A stretch of DNA of 7,947 nucleotides from JAVBLQ01 sp031553435 (GTDB lineage Bacteria; Bacteroidota; Bacteroidia; Bacteroidales; Azobacteroidaceae). The notes beneath the pieces were generated by a model. The model saw only the letters and a list, made by a program, of their open reading frames with translations, was not told where the DNA came from and searched no databases. Positions 1 to 6,564 of the stretch are shown here, one piece after another. The stretch covers positions 1-7,947 of the forward strand of contig JAVBLQ010000044.1 of NCBI GenBank assembly GCA_031553435.1. Direction: 5' to 3'. The number at the start of each line of letters is the position of its first letter. Position 1 is the first letter of the stretch. The translations under genes were made by a program, and so were the position numbers.

Positions 1-5
1 TAGGA

Positions 6-67
6 TATTTTGCGTAAGATTTTAACGATAATAGCGGGCTATTTGAGTTAAAAGATTATGCAAAATA
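6..67. repeat. 62-bp imperfect palindrome downstream of the envelope operon
   Basis: The two halves are complementary at 24 of 31 positions when folded about the centre at 36/37. The matched blocks, from outside inward, are TATTTTGC (6-13) with GCAAAATA (60-67), TAA with TTA, TTTTAAC with GTTAAAA, and AATAGC with GCTATT around a central GG. There are no insertions or deletions, so the symmetry is in register throughout. It lies 76 bases beyond the stop of the last gene of the minus-strand operon. No U-tract follows the inner stem on either strand, so it is not a classical intrinsic terminator. It could be a dyad operator, a small mobile-element remnant, or a weak bidirectional terminator between this operon and a gene to the left of the window. 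Confidence 0.55.
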
Positions 68-142
68 GACAAAAAAGAGGACTGATTAATAACGAAAATA
101 ACAATAATAAAATATTTGTATAAAATTTAAACAGGCTCTAAC

Positions 143-733
143 TCATTTGGAATAAGTATAATGCCCTATAATCTTAAATGAGAACAGACAATCTTCCATC
201 ACCTGGCCGGCGCCGATGTTGTGAACAATCTGATAACGTTTATTGTCTCTCGATTTTTTATTGACCACAATACCGATGTGGGTCATGCCATTGTCCAGTC
301 TCCAGGCAACAATATCTCCGGGAACATAATCGTTGGGATCTGTGCTCGTGACCTTCATTTTGCCTTTCCGGCTGAAGAAAGTCATCAGATTAGGTACCCG
401 TCGATGATCGATATTCGTATCCGTTTTCTTTAGTCCCCATGTTTTGGGATATTTATCAAAATTTTTTACCATATCTTCATGGACTTCTTTTTGTAGATCG
501 ATGTCCAGTTTACGGTATGCCCGGATAACCACATCTGTGCAGACACCTTTGTCTGCGGGGACATCTCCATTGGGATAAGGTATCTTATAGTATGTGGGAT
601 CATACCGGACTTTATCTTTTGTGAGGGCAATAGCTGCGTTCGAGAGTCTGGATGCAAAATCGTCCTTACTTTGCGCTTTGATTGAACTTAAAGTAAGGAG
701 GAGCAGACATATAACCAACCAATGTTTTTTCAT
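143..733 (-). CDS. Secreted DUF1287 (NlpC/P60-like) protein
   Basis: A 196-residue DUF1287 protein. Residues 1-20 form a signal peptide (MKK, hydrophobic stretch, cleavage after KAQ or nearby), so the mature protein should be periplasmic. The domain carries the hallmarks of a cysteine peptidase/amidase fold related to NlpC/P60: Cys65 in KGVCTDVVIRAY, His152 in MTHIGIVV, and His171 in IVHNIGAG. The segment VPGDIVAW before the histidine is also typical. No substrate is known; action on peptidoglycan or a peptide bond is inferred from the fold. It is the last gene of a three-gene operon, directly after an L,D-transpeptidase. An upstream GTG at 745 overlaps the transpeptidase stop by four bases (GTGA) and would add MIKY. 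I chose the ATG at 733 because it begins a standard MKK signal peptide, but translational coupling from the GTG is possible. Confidence 0.9.
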   Translation of the reverse strand: MKKHWLVICLLLLTLSSIKAQSKDDFASRLSNAAIALTKDKVRYDPTYYKIPYPNGDVPADKGVCTDVVIRAYRKLDIDLQKEVHEDMVKNFDKYPKTWGLKKTDTNIDHRRVPNLMTFFSRKGKMKVTSTDPNDYVPGDIVAWRLDNGMTHIGIVVNKKSRDNKRYQIVHNIGAGQVMEDCLFSFKIIGHYTYSK

Positions 734-741
734 ATACTTAA

Positions 742-2481
742 TCACTCAATCATCAACTTTTGCCGTATAGTTTTATCAAGATTATAAACATCATCGGCAA
801 AATAAGTTTGTTTGTCTGACAAAGCATAAAAAGTAAAGTACTCGATATAAAGCGGAATACCTTTTTTCAGGTTGATGATATTGTCCACTCTTTTGAGTTG
901 CTTTTCACTGAGCAGTTGTTTCCCTTCTTTTGATATCGGAGAGCGATCTACACTATAAAGTATTCTGTCAAAATACAAAGAATCTTTCTCTTCCAGGCAG
1001 AAAAAAGCTAAATCCATTGGTTTCTGTACGCGCACGCATCCATGACTGACGGCTCTGTTTTTGTACGTGAATGCACGTTGGCTGGGCGTATCATGCAGAT
1101 ATACGGCAAAAGGATTGTTGAACAAAAATTTAATCCTTCCCAAAGAATTACCACTACCAGGATCCTGCCGGATGGCATACGAGAAATTCTTCGGATTCAC
1201 TTCATCCCAGTTGATAGAACTGGCATCTACCACTTCACCGTTTCGTTTCAGTAATTTCATCCTGTTTCTTTGCAGGTAATTCGGATCTTTTTTGATGTGC
1301 CAGTAGGTTTCTTTTTGAATGATACTGCTGGGGATACTCCAGGTCGGATTGAGATTGATAGTTGTAATACTGGATTCAAGAAATGGCGTTTGATTGTTAG
1401 GCGAACCTCCTACACAAACATTCATAACCGTCGCATTTCTATTGGGTTCTATGCCTTCCAGATAAAATCCGGCAACATTAACCTTGAGACATTTTTCGGG
1501 ATATGGATTGACTTTTTTCCACCTTAAACGTTCCAGGTTGGTTTGTATTGTTTTCTTATAATATGAAATCGGACGATTCAAAGCGTCGATAGTCACTTTA
1601 CCTACCTCTTCTTCTACCGGATACGAATTTTTCTTGCGGAATTGATTGATAGCTTCCATCAGTTCGGGAGTCAGGCTGCTATAGATGCTGTCGGCTTTGT
1701 CGGTTACCGGAACTTCTCCTGTCAACATCAAACGTTTGGCTATAAGAGGGATATTAGGATTTTCTTCGTTTATTGTGTAAGTTGCCTTTCCTGTTTTGGC
1801 TTGGATCAGTGCAAATGAATCTTTTGCAAAAGAATTGTAATATTTCAATTCTTCCCGGAATTGCGAGTAAACCGGATCTTTAGGTTCTGCTTCGGCAATA
1901 ATGGAAGACCAATTTTTCAGATTTTCAGCGAGGTATTGGTAATGAGCGGAATCCGGTTGCTGATAAGCCAGGAAATAATTACTCTTAAAAACTTTTTTGG
2001 GATCTACGAATCCGTATTTCAATCCTGTGGAATAATCGACTACGGCTTTTGTTGCCAGATATTCCAGCTTTGTCAGGAGAGAATAAAGTTTAGCCGGTTC
2101 ATTTGCATATTTTCCGATTTTAATTGTATCGAAGAGAGATAACATTTCGTTATACCTGAAATAATCGGGGTTCAATCCGTGAGTTTCGGAATTTTTGATT
2201 TGTGCAAGCAAACTGTCGATTTGTGCAGATTCAATCATGTCTTTTTTTATCCAGAGAGGATTGTAGTTTTCTTCCCGGTAGAATCGACCTACAAAAGTAG
2301 AGTCAGTTAAAACTTTTGACAAAGAATCCGTGATGATTTTTTCTTCAAAATCAGGATAGATTTGTTGCAATGCTGTTTTTTGAAAAAAGGGTAAAACACC
2401 GATAGTTTCTTTCTGTTTATTGTCTTTGCAGGAAAGACAGAAGAAAGAAACTGAAATTAAAAAGAAAATAAAGTACTTCAT
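742..2481 (-). CDS. L,D-transpeptidase, YcbB/LdtD-like, probable lipoprotein
   Basis: A 579-residue murein L,D-transpeptidase. Such enzymes cross-link peptidoglycan stems through 3-3 bonds, or attach other partners to the stem. The YkuD catalytic domain spans about residues 332-505. It contains the YLHDTP block (461-466) and the active-site signature SHGCVRV (479-485), with Cys482 as nucleophile and His480 beside it. The N-terminal part resembles the LdtD scaffold (YNPLWI at 73-78, HGLNPDYF at 101-108). A peptidoglycan-binding-like segment lies at about 265-305 (LTPELMEAINQF, then a DALNRPI end). The signal sequence ends in CLSC, so lipidation of Cys18 is likely, though the lipobox is not ideal; charged residues (KDNKQKE) follow. 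It sits 15 bases after the DUF4251 stop and its own stop overlaps the next gene's possible GTG start, so the three are co-transcribed. The length is near that of E. coli LdtD. Family is certain; the exact cross-linking role is inferred. Confidence 0.95.
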   Translation of the reverse strand: MKYFIFFLISVSFFCLSCKDNKQKETIGVLPFFQKTALQQIYPDFEEKIITDSLSKVLTDSTFVGRFYREENYNPLWIKKDMIESAQIDSLLAQIKNSETHGLNPDYFRYNEMLSLFDTIKIGKYANEPAKLYSLLTKLEYLATKAVVDYSTGLKYGFVDPKKVFKSNYFLAYQQPDSAHYQYLAENLKNWSSIIAEAEPKDPVYSQFREELKYYNSFAKDSFALIQAKTGKATYTINEENPNIPLIAKRLMLTGEVPVTDKADSIYSSLTPELMEAINQFRKKNSYPVEEEVGKVTIDALNRPISYYKKTIQTNLERLRWKKVNPYPEKCLKVNVAGFYLEGIEPNRNATVMNVCVGGSPNNQTPFLESSITTINLNPTWSIPSSIIQKETYWHIKKDPNYLQRNRMKLLKRNGEVVDASSINWDEVNPKNFSYAIRQDPGSGNSLGRIKFLFNNPFAVYLHDTPSQRAFTYKNRAVSHGCVRVQKPMDLAFFCLEEKDSLYFDRILYSVDRSPISKEGKQLLSEKQLKRVDNIINLKKGIPLYIEYFTFYALSDKQTYFADDVYNLDKTIRQKLMIE

Positions 2482-2496
2482 TGGTTATAGTTGGGT

Positions 2497-2976
2497 CTAA
2501 TTCAGTTTCATATCGCCATTGAAGGTGATAGCATCCCTTTGATATGAGTTTACGAAAATAGAACTGCTTCCATTCTTAAAAATATCTATGATAAACTCAT
2601 AATTATAGTCGGGAACATTAACCTTAAACTTAACATCCCAACCATCACCTTTCTTTTTGGGTGTGATCTGATAGTTTTCCATTGGTGCTGCAAATTTTAT
2701 GCCACCCTCTCCACCTCCGTAAGGCGCTGATTGTGCAACACCAAAGTAAGGCAGGTAAGCAATTGTAGAATCATTTTTTATTTTCAAATCATACCCGTAG
2801 GATAAACTAATTGATCTTCCCCGCATGGGAAGCGCTTGATCTACTTCGATTACATAATTTCTTGCCTGAACTTTATCACTCACTTCCTGTTCTTTCATCA
2901 GTTGGTGTTGCGACGGATTTTTTGATGTGCTACAGGCTGTTAACAGACAAATAATCAAAAATAAATAGGTTTTCAT
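2497..2976 (-). CDS. DUF4251 family lipoprotein
   Basis: A 159-residue protein with a clear lipoprotein signal: MKTYLFLIICLLTAC, lipobox LTAC, lipidated Cys15. The mature part from about residue 35 matches the Bacteroidetes family DUF4251. It has a run of predicted beta strands, the conserved LPYFG motif at 75-79, and a glycine-rich APYGGGEGGIKF stretch at 84-95, closing with a strand rich in aromatic residues. No enzymatic residues are evident and the function of the family is unknown. It is the first gene of the operon, 15 bases before the L,D-transpeptidase and 36 to 38 bases below the probable transcription start. A structural or accessory role in the cell envelope alongside the transpeptidase is inferred from that linkage only. 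Confidence 0.9.
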   Translation of the reverse strand: MKTYLFLIICLLTACSTSKNPSQHQLMKEQEVSDKVQARNYVIEVDQALPMRGRSISLSYGYDLKIKNDSTIAYLPYFGVAQSAPYGGGEGGIKFAAPMENYQITPKKKGDGWDVKFKVNVPDYNYEFIIDIFKNGSSSIFVNSYQRDAITFNGDMKLN

Positions 2977-3019
2977 ATTGTTATATTTAGTTCTTTATAT
3001 TATAACAATTTCCGGGGGT

Positions 3020-3051
3020 CAAAGATAACATATTAAAGGATAAAAAACAAA
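3020..3051 (-). promoter_or_regulatory. Bacteroidetes-type promoter of the envelope operon
   Basis: Read on the minus strand, TTTG (3051-3048) is followed by a 20-base spacer and TATCTTTG (3027-3020). This matches the Bacteroidetes housekeeping consensus TTTG / TAnnTTTG exactly. Transcription would begin near 3012-3015, giving a 5' leader of about 36-38 bases before the DUF4251 start. The site lies in the 85-base gap after the rsmF-like gene, so the operon can be expressed independently of it. I see no strong terminator in that gap, so some read-through is possible. Confidence 0.75.
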
Positions 3052-3061
3052 AATTAACAAA

Positions 3062-4420
3062 TTAATCTATTTTCATTCTGATTCTCCATTCTTGCGGATA
3101 TAAATTATTGGCCCTATTTCCTATGTTTTTTATAAATCCAAGCGGATGTCCTGAATATTTGATTTGCATATATCCTCTTTCATATGAAGATGGAATCTTA
3201 TTAAATGATTCTTTTTTCAGGAATTGCAAGGCTTGTTCTTTATCGACTTCATATGAAGGAAATGCTTCCTGATTAAAAGCTGTTGACATGCAGAGTGAGT
3301 GATTAGGGATCATGTCTTTTCCTTTCATTTCTCCGATATGAGTTCCTGCAATAATAATTCTCAGGTTTTCTTGTAACAAAGCGAGAGTTTCCTGATGTTC
3401 TTTTGGGAAAAAGATGATATCCTGATTCTTCAGTTCTACATGATAATTATCCGGATGAAGAATCCAGTTGTAAATATCTTTAGGAATTTCAATTTTTGAA
3501 GATTTATTTTTCTGCACTTTTTTCTTCCTATTGGAATTGATAAATTCATCCTCGTTTTTTTGTAAAGCTGCGATAAAAAACCCTTCTCCTTTGGTACGAT
3601 GGGGAAAGAAACGATGGACGGGAATATTTTCTTTTTGACTTCCTGTAATTTGCCACTCCGGTTTTATCGGAATTTCTAAGGGTTTGGCGTTGAACTGATC
3701 GATGAAGAAAAGTATATTTTCTTCATTTTCTTTCAGGTTATATGTGCAAGTGCTGTAAATCAATATTCCCCCAGGTTTTAGCGCCGGCCAGATGTCGGAA
3801 ATTATCCTGTGTTGACGTTCGGCGCACAAGGCGATATTGGTTGGCGACCATTCGTCGATAGCTCTTTCGTCTTTACGGAACATTCCCTCGCCCGAGCAAG
3901 GCACATCGGCCAATATAAGATCAAAAAGATGTTGGTGTTTACCTATTTCGGAAGGATCATTATTGGTGATGGTGGTTGAAGGATTTCCCCATTTGATGAG
4001 GTTTTCGGCCAGTATATTAGCTCTGCTGCGGATTACTTCGTTGGATACCAGTAAACTGCCTTCCGGCAATAGTGAAGATAGATGAGTTGATTTTCCTCCG
4101 GGAGCAGCACATAAATCAAGACAGCAAACCGGAGATTTTATCTCGTTTGTAATGATTTGTTCCAGAAACATGGATGAAGCTTCCTGTACATAATAACATC
4201 CCGCATGAAACAAAGGATCTAACGTAAAAACAGGCCGCTTGGGAAGATAAAAACCTTGGGTTGTCCAGGGAATAGCTTCTGGTTCCGGCATTTTTATCTT
4301 TTTAGATGGATTCAGACGAAGGCTTACAGGGCTTTCTTTTGTCAGTGCCTGGAAAAAAGCCTCGGATTCGTCTTTCAACATTTCCTGCATGTAATTTGTG
4401 AATGTTTCCGGAAGTTTCAT
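3062..4420 (-). CDS. RsmF/YebU-like 16S rRNA cytosine-C5 methyltransferase
   Basis: A 452-residue S-adenosylmethionine-dependent RNA m5C methyltransferase of the NOL1/NOP2/Fmu family, closest in layout to E. coli RsmF (YebU), which methylates C1407 of 16S rRNA. An N-terminal RNA-binding part (1-75) precedes the Rossmann methyltransferase domain. The SAM-binding motif is LDLCAAPGGKS (101-111), motif IV is ADVPCSGEGMF (171-181, Cys175) and motif VI is STCTYN (223-228, catalytic Cys225). The C-terminus (about 310-452) is the PUA-like RNA-binding region, ending in the characteristic GNRANNLYPQEWRIRM. The frame stays open to 4483, but the extra 21 residues are translated partly from a palindromic repeat and read as non-family sequence, so I start at MKLPETF (4420). 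It is divergent from the RsmI-like gene. No convincing promoter is visible. The target nucleotide in this organism is inferred. Confidence 0.93.
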   Translation of the reverse strand: MKLPETFTNYMQEMLKDESEAFFQALTKESPVSLRLNPSKKIKMPEPEAIPWTTQGFYLPKRPVFTLDPLFHAGCYYVQEASSMFLEQIITNEIKSPVCCLDLCAAPGGKSTHLSSLLPEGSLLVSNEVIRSRANILAENLIKWGNPSTTITNNDPSEIGKHQHLFDLILADVPCSGEGMFRKDERAIDEWSPTNIALCAERQHRIISDIWPALKPGGILIYSTCTYNLKENEENILFFIDQFNAKPLEIPIKPEWQITGSQKENIPVHRFFPHRTKGEGFFIAALQKNEDEFINSNRKKKVQKNKSSKIEIPKDIYNWILHPDNYHVELKNQDIIFFPKEHQETLALLQENLRIIIAGTHIGEMKGKDMIPNHSLCMSTAFNQEAFPSYEVDKEQALQFLKKESFNKIPSSYERGYMQIKYSGHPLGFIKNIGNRANNLYPQEWRIRMKID

Positions 4421-4462
4421 TAATTTGCGTTTAAAATATTCACATTGAAATCGACATGAACA

Positions 4463-4568
4463 TTTTTGGGTGCAAAGGTGCACGGTGCAGGGTGCACGGT
4501 CGGTTTATTAGACGCAGTGCATTATCAGGCGTAAGCAATTCGTGCACCGTGCACCGCGTACCCAAAAA
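4463..4568. repeat. Inverted repeat made of 7-bp GGTGCAC units
   Basis: The left arm (4463-4489) and right arm (4543-4568) are inverted copies. TTTTTGGG (4463-4470) pairs with CCCAAAAA (4561-4568), and the 13-base GGTGCACGGTGCA (4477-4489) pairs exactly with 4543-4555. A 5-6 base mismatch with one length difference separates the two blocks. The left side carries three tandem heptamers, GGTGCAC, GGTGCAG, GGTGCAC (4477-4497); the right side carries two inverted copies (4542-4555). The loop is about 53 bases. It lies in the divergent spacer between the two rRNA methyltransferase genes, and short open frames running through it are not convincing as protein. It resembles a REP/MITE-like dispersed element, but it might also be a regulatory structure. 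Confidence 0.8.
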
Positions 4569-4629
4569 CATTCAATCAGGTTACATTTTAAAAACTTAAA
4601 CAGTTTCTTAATTTATCCTGCAAAAGTAG

Positions 4630-4637
4630 TATTTTTG
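4630..4637 (+). promoter_or_regulatory. Probable -7 promoter element of the RsmI-like gene
   Basis: TATTTTTG matches the Bacteroidetes -7 consensus TAnnTTTG. The upstream -33 element is poor: TTTC at 4604-4607, 22 bases before it. Transcription would begin at about 4641-4645. That makes an ATG at 4647 almost leaderless and favours starts at 4659 or 4662. Confidence 0.45.
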
Positions 4638-4658
4638 TGCAAAATAATGCAAGTTCAA

Positions 4659-5369
4659 ATGATGATACAACCATCTCTTTATCTTATTCCGGTTACTTTG
4701 GGCGAGAGTCCTGTGGATAAAGTTCTTCCTTCCTATAATCGTGAAATTATTCTTCAGATAAAATATTTTATAGTGGAAAATGAAAGAAGCGCCCGTCGTT
4801 TTTTGAAAAAGACCGATTCTTCCATTGATATCGATTCTCTTACGTTTTTCGTATTGAATAAGCATACTTCTTCGGAACGTATAAGTGAATTTTTGCGTCC
4901 GATTGCAGAGGGACATTCCATTGGTATTTTGTCGGAAGCCGGTTGTCCGGCTATTGCTGATCCCGGGGCGGATATTGTACGGATTGCCCAGCAAAAGAAT
5001 TATCAGGTGGTATCTTTGGTGGGACCTTCTTCCATATTATTATCATTAATGGCTTCGGGATTTAATGGGCAGAATTTTGCATTTCACGGATATTTACCCA
5101 TAGACTCAAACCAACGGGCGGAGATGATTAAATCGATCGAACAGAGGATATATTCCGGAAACCAGACCCAGATATTTATCGAAACTCCTTATCGTAACAA
5201 TAAATTAACGGAAGACATTATCAAAATATGTAAGCCGTCCACTAAATTGTGCATTGGTGCAAATTTGACTTGTGAAGGAGAATTTGTAAAAACGAGAGGA
5301 GTAAGGGAATGGAAAAATCAGGTTCCGGATTTATCTAAAATACCATGTATTTTTCTTCTTTATAAATGA
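4659..5369 (+). CDS. RsmI-like SAM-dependent methyltransferase (tetrapyrrole methylase fold)
   Basis: A roughly 236-residue methyltransferase of the tetrapyrrole (corrin/porphyrin) methylase superfamily, in the RsmI-like branch that 2'-O-methylates 16S rRNA C1402 in E. coli. Visible motifs, in order, are the N-terminal strand SLYLIPVTLG, the SEAGCPAIADPGADIVR block (RsmI: SDAGTPGISDPG), the LVGPSSILLSLMASGF block with the following FHGYLP, and FIETPYRNNKL (RsmI: ESPHR-type). It is shorter than E. coli RsmI (286 residues) and lacks its C-terminal extension; short paralogues of this kind are common in Bacteroidales. The frame is open from a GTG at 4542 inside the upstream repeat, but the first 35 residues look non-homologous. 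ATGs at 4647, 4659 and 4662 are all possible. I use 4659 because the -7 element ends at 4637. The stop is 8 bases from that of the convergent membrane-protein gene. The rRNA target is inferred, not proven. Confidence 0.9.
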   Translation: MMIQPSLYLIPVTLGESPVDKVLPSYNREIILQIKYFIVENERSARRFLKKTDSSIDIDSLTFFVLNKHTSSERISEFLRPIAEGHSIGILSEAGCPAIADPGADIVRIAQQKNYQVVSLVGPSSILLSLMASGFNGQNFAFHGYLPIDSNQRAEMIKSIEQRIYSGNQTQIFIETPYRNNKLTEDIIKICKPSTKLCIGANLTCEGEFVKTRGVREWKNQVPDLSKIPCIFLLYK

Positions 5370-5370
5370 G

Positions 5371-5400
5371 AGAAGTGTCATTTCATCACTTCTTTATTTT
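5371..5400 (+). terminator. Intrinsic terminator of the RsmI-like gene
   Basis: AGAAGTG (5371-5377) and CACTTCT (5387-5393) form a perfect 7-bp stem with a 9-base loop, two bases after the stop codon. A T-rich tail follows on the plus strand (5393-5412). The hairpin overlaps the last codons of the convergent minus-strand gene, whose stop lies at 5378-5380. In that direction no T-tract follows, so it should be less effective. Confidence 0.6.
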
Positions 5401-6535
5401 CTTTATTGTTTTTACTTTCATACTTCTCAGCCATCAGGATTGTATTTTTAAGGATCTCAAATTCTTTGATGAAACATTCCGAAAATATTCCTTTATCCAG
5501 ATTTTCTTCAATTTGTTTTTCCGTCCACATTTTCCCTCCTTTGAGATTGAGTTTATTTATTGTTTCTTCATCCCTGACGGAAACAGTATAAAGGTATATC
5601 AACCTGTTTGTTTGTTCATTTTGAAATAAATATTTGAAAATAAACCTGACGGGAATATCTCTTGCTCCTGTTTTTTTGTAAATCTCATTGCTTACTGCCT
5701 CATTCAGATTGTGTTGGAAAAGGGAATATTTTTCGAAAGGGTAATCATATTTTCCTGGATCGAGTATGTAATTCTGCGGACGTTCTACCAAATATATTAA
5801 TCCTTTGTATACCAATGCAATTCTGACTACAGGATGCATGAATTTGTTTTTGGAAGTCAGACTGACCGACCGGGCTACTTTACCGATTACTTTGCCTGTT
5901 TCGTTGACAACCGGAAGCCATTCTTCCCGGCTCAATTCTTTTTTTATCAGGATCAACCGGGCATATTCATAGAGGATAATCATCACGATACAAATTGGGA
6001 ACATTAAATCGTACATGAATTTATCCAGATTTTTTGAATGATATTCGGCCGGAAAAAGCAAATACAAAAATGTGATGAAAAGATGAACATTAATCACCAT
6101 TTGACAAATCTTGCTGATGTAGAAAAGTTCATTTAACCTTACTGCTGTAATTTGTTTGTCTTTCGCTTTTTCTACATAATGTTTCTTTATTCTTGTCTTG
6201 TTGAGATTGAATACGACGAAGCAGAGAAATAATGTGATCTCACAAAATAATGTAGAATAAGTTATATAAATGGCTTTAAACGGTAAAAAAGAATCGATTA
6301 GATATATCAATAGCCCGATGGCGCTGATTTGCAGTATATAAATGCCTACCCCACCTTTATTTAAACAATTGAAAATGAAAAATAGAAATACATAAACGAT
6401 GCCACCCCATACTAAAGCCTCAGAATAAGACATGAATAAATTGGCTATAGCAAACGTTAGCAACGGAAGTAGTCCTAATGTCGGATTGAATAATATATTG
6501 AGATTAAATTTCATAGTAATCATCTTTGATTTCAT
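5378..6535 (-). CDS. Six-helix membrane protein with degenerate Nudix-like C-terminal domain
   Basis: A 385-residue protein. About six hydrophobic segments (roughly 17-36, 40-57, 63-82, 86-110, 142-162, 174-198) form an N-terminal membrane domain, and a soluble domain fills residues 203-360. That domain begins EEWLPVVNETGKVIGKV and continues HPVVRIALVYKGLIYLVERP and LDPGKYDYPFE, in the order seen in Nudix hydrolases. The Nudix box itself is ruined: where REUxEExGU is expected, the protein reads NEIYKKTGA (283-291), with both metal-binding glutamates of the EE pair replaced by Lys287 and Lys288. I infer a catalytically dead, possibly ligand-sensing domain on the cytoplasmic side. It follows lipA by 29 bases on the same strand and is probably co-transcribed. 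ATGs at 6535, 6523 and 6514 are all possible. The first has an AAGG abutting it, too close to act as a ribosome binding site, so 6523 may be the true start. I do not recognise a named function. Confidence 0.85.
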   Translation of the reverse strand: MKSKMITMKFNLNILFNPTLGLLPLLTFAIANLFMSYSEALVWGGIVYVFLFFIFNCLNKGGVGIYILQISAIGLLIYLIDSFLPFKAIYITYSTLFCEITLFLCFVVFNLNKTRIKKHYVEKAKDKQITAVRLNELFYISKICQMVINVHLFITFLYLLFPAEYHSKNLDKFMYDLMFPICIVMIILYEYARLILIKKELSREEWLPVVNETGKVIGKVARSVSLTSKNKFMHPVVRIALVYKGLIYLVERPQNYILDPGKYDYPFEKYSLFQHNLNEAVSNEIYKKTGARDIPVRFIFKYLFQNEQTNRLIYLYTVSVRDEETINKLNLKGGKMWTEKQIEENLDKGIFSECFIKEFEILKNTILMAEKYESKNNKENKEVMK

Positions 6536-6564
6536 CCTTATAACGATTGAAACAGGGCATTTGT

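Noticed and set aside
1042..1527. Several plus-strand open frames of 60-85 codons opposite the L,D-transpeptidase gene
   Set aside because: They lie antisense to a clearly conserved gene, have no family resemblance and no promoter, and arise as shadows of its codon use.
2977..3061. Intrinsic terminator after the rsmF-like gene
   Set aside because: There are T-rich runs on the minus strand but no stable GC stem before them, so only the promoter at 3020-3051 is reported here.
4608..4994. Minus-strand 128-codon frame opposite the RsmI-like gene
   Set aside because: Antisense to conserved methyltransferase motifs, with no recognisable domain.
5366..5629. Plus-strand 87-codon phenylalanine-rich frame after the RsmI-like gene
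   Set aside because: It is the complement of the membrane pseudo-Nudix gene's 3' end. Its hydrophobic look comes from antisense of lysine/glutamate-rich codons, and it would begin inside the terminator region.
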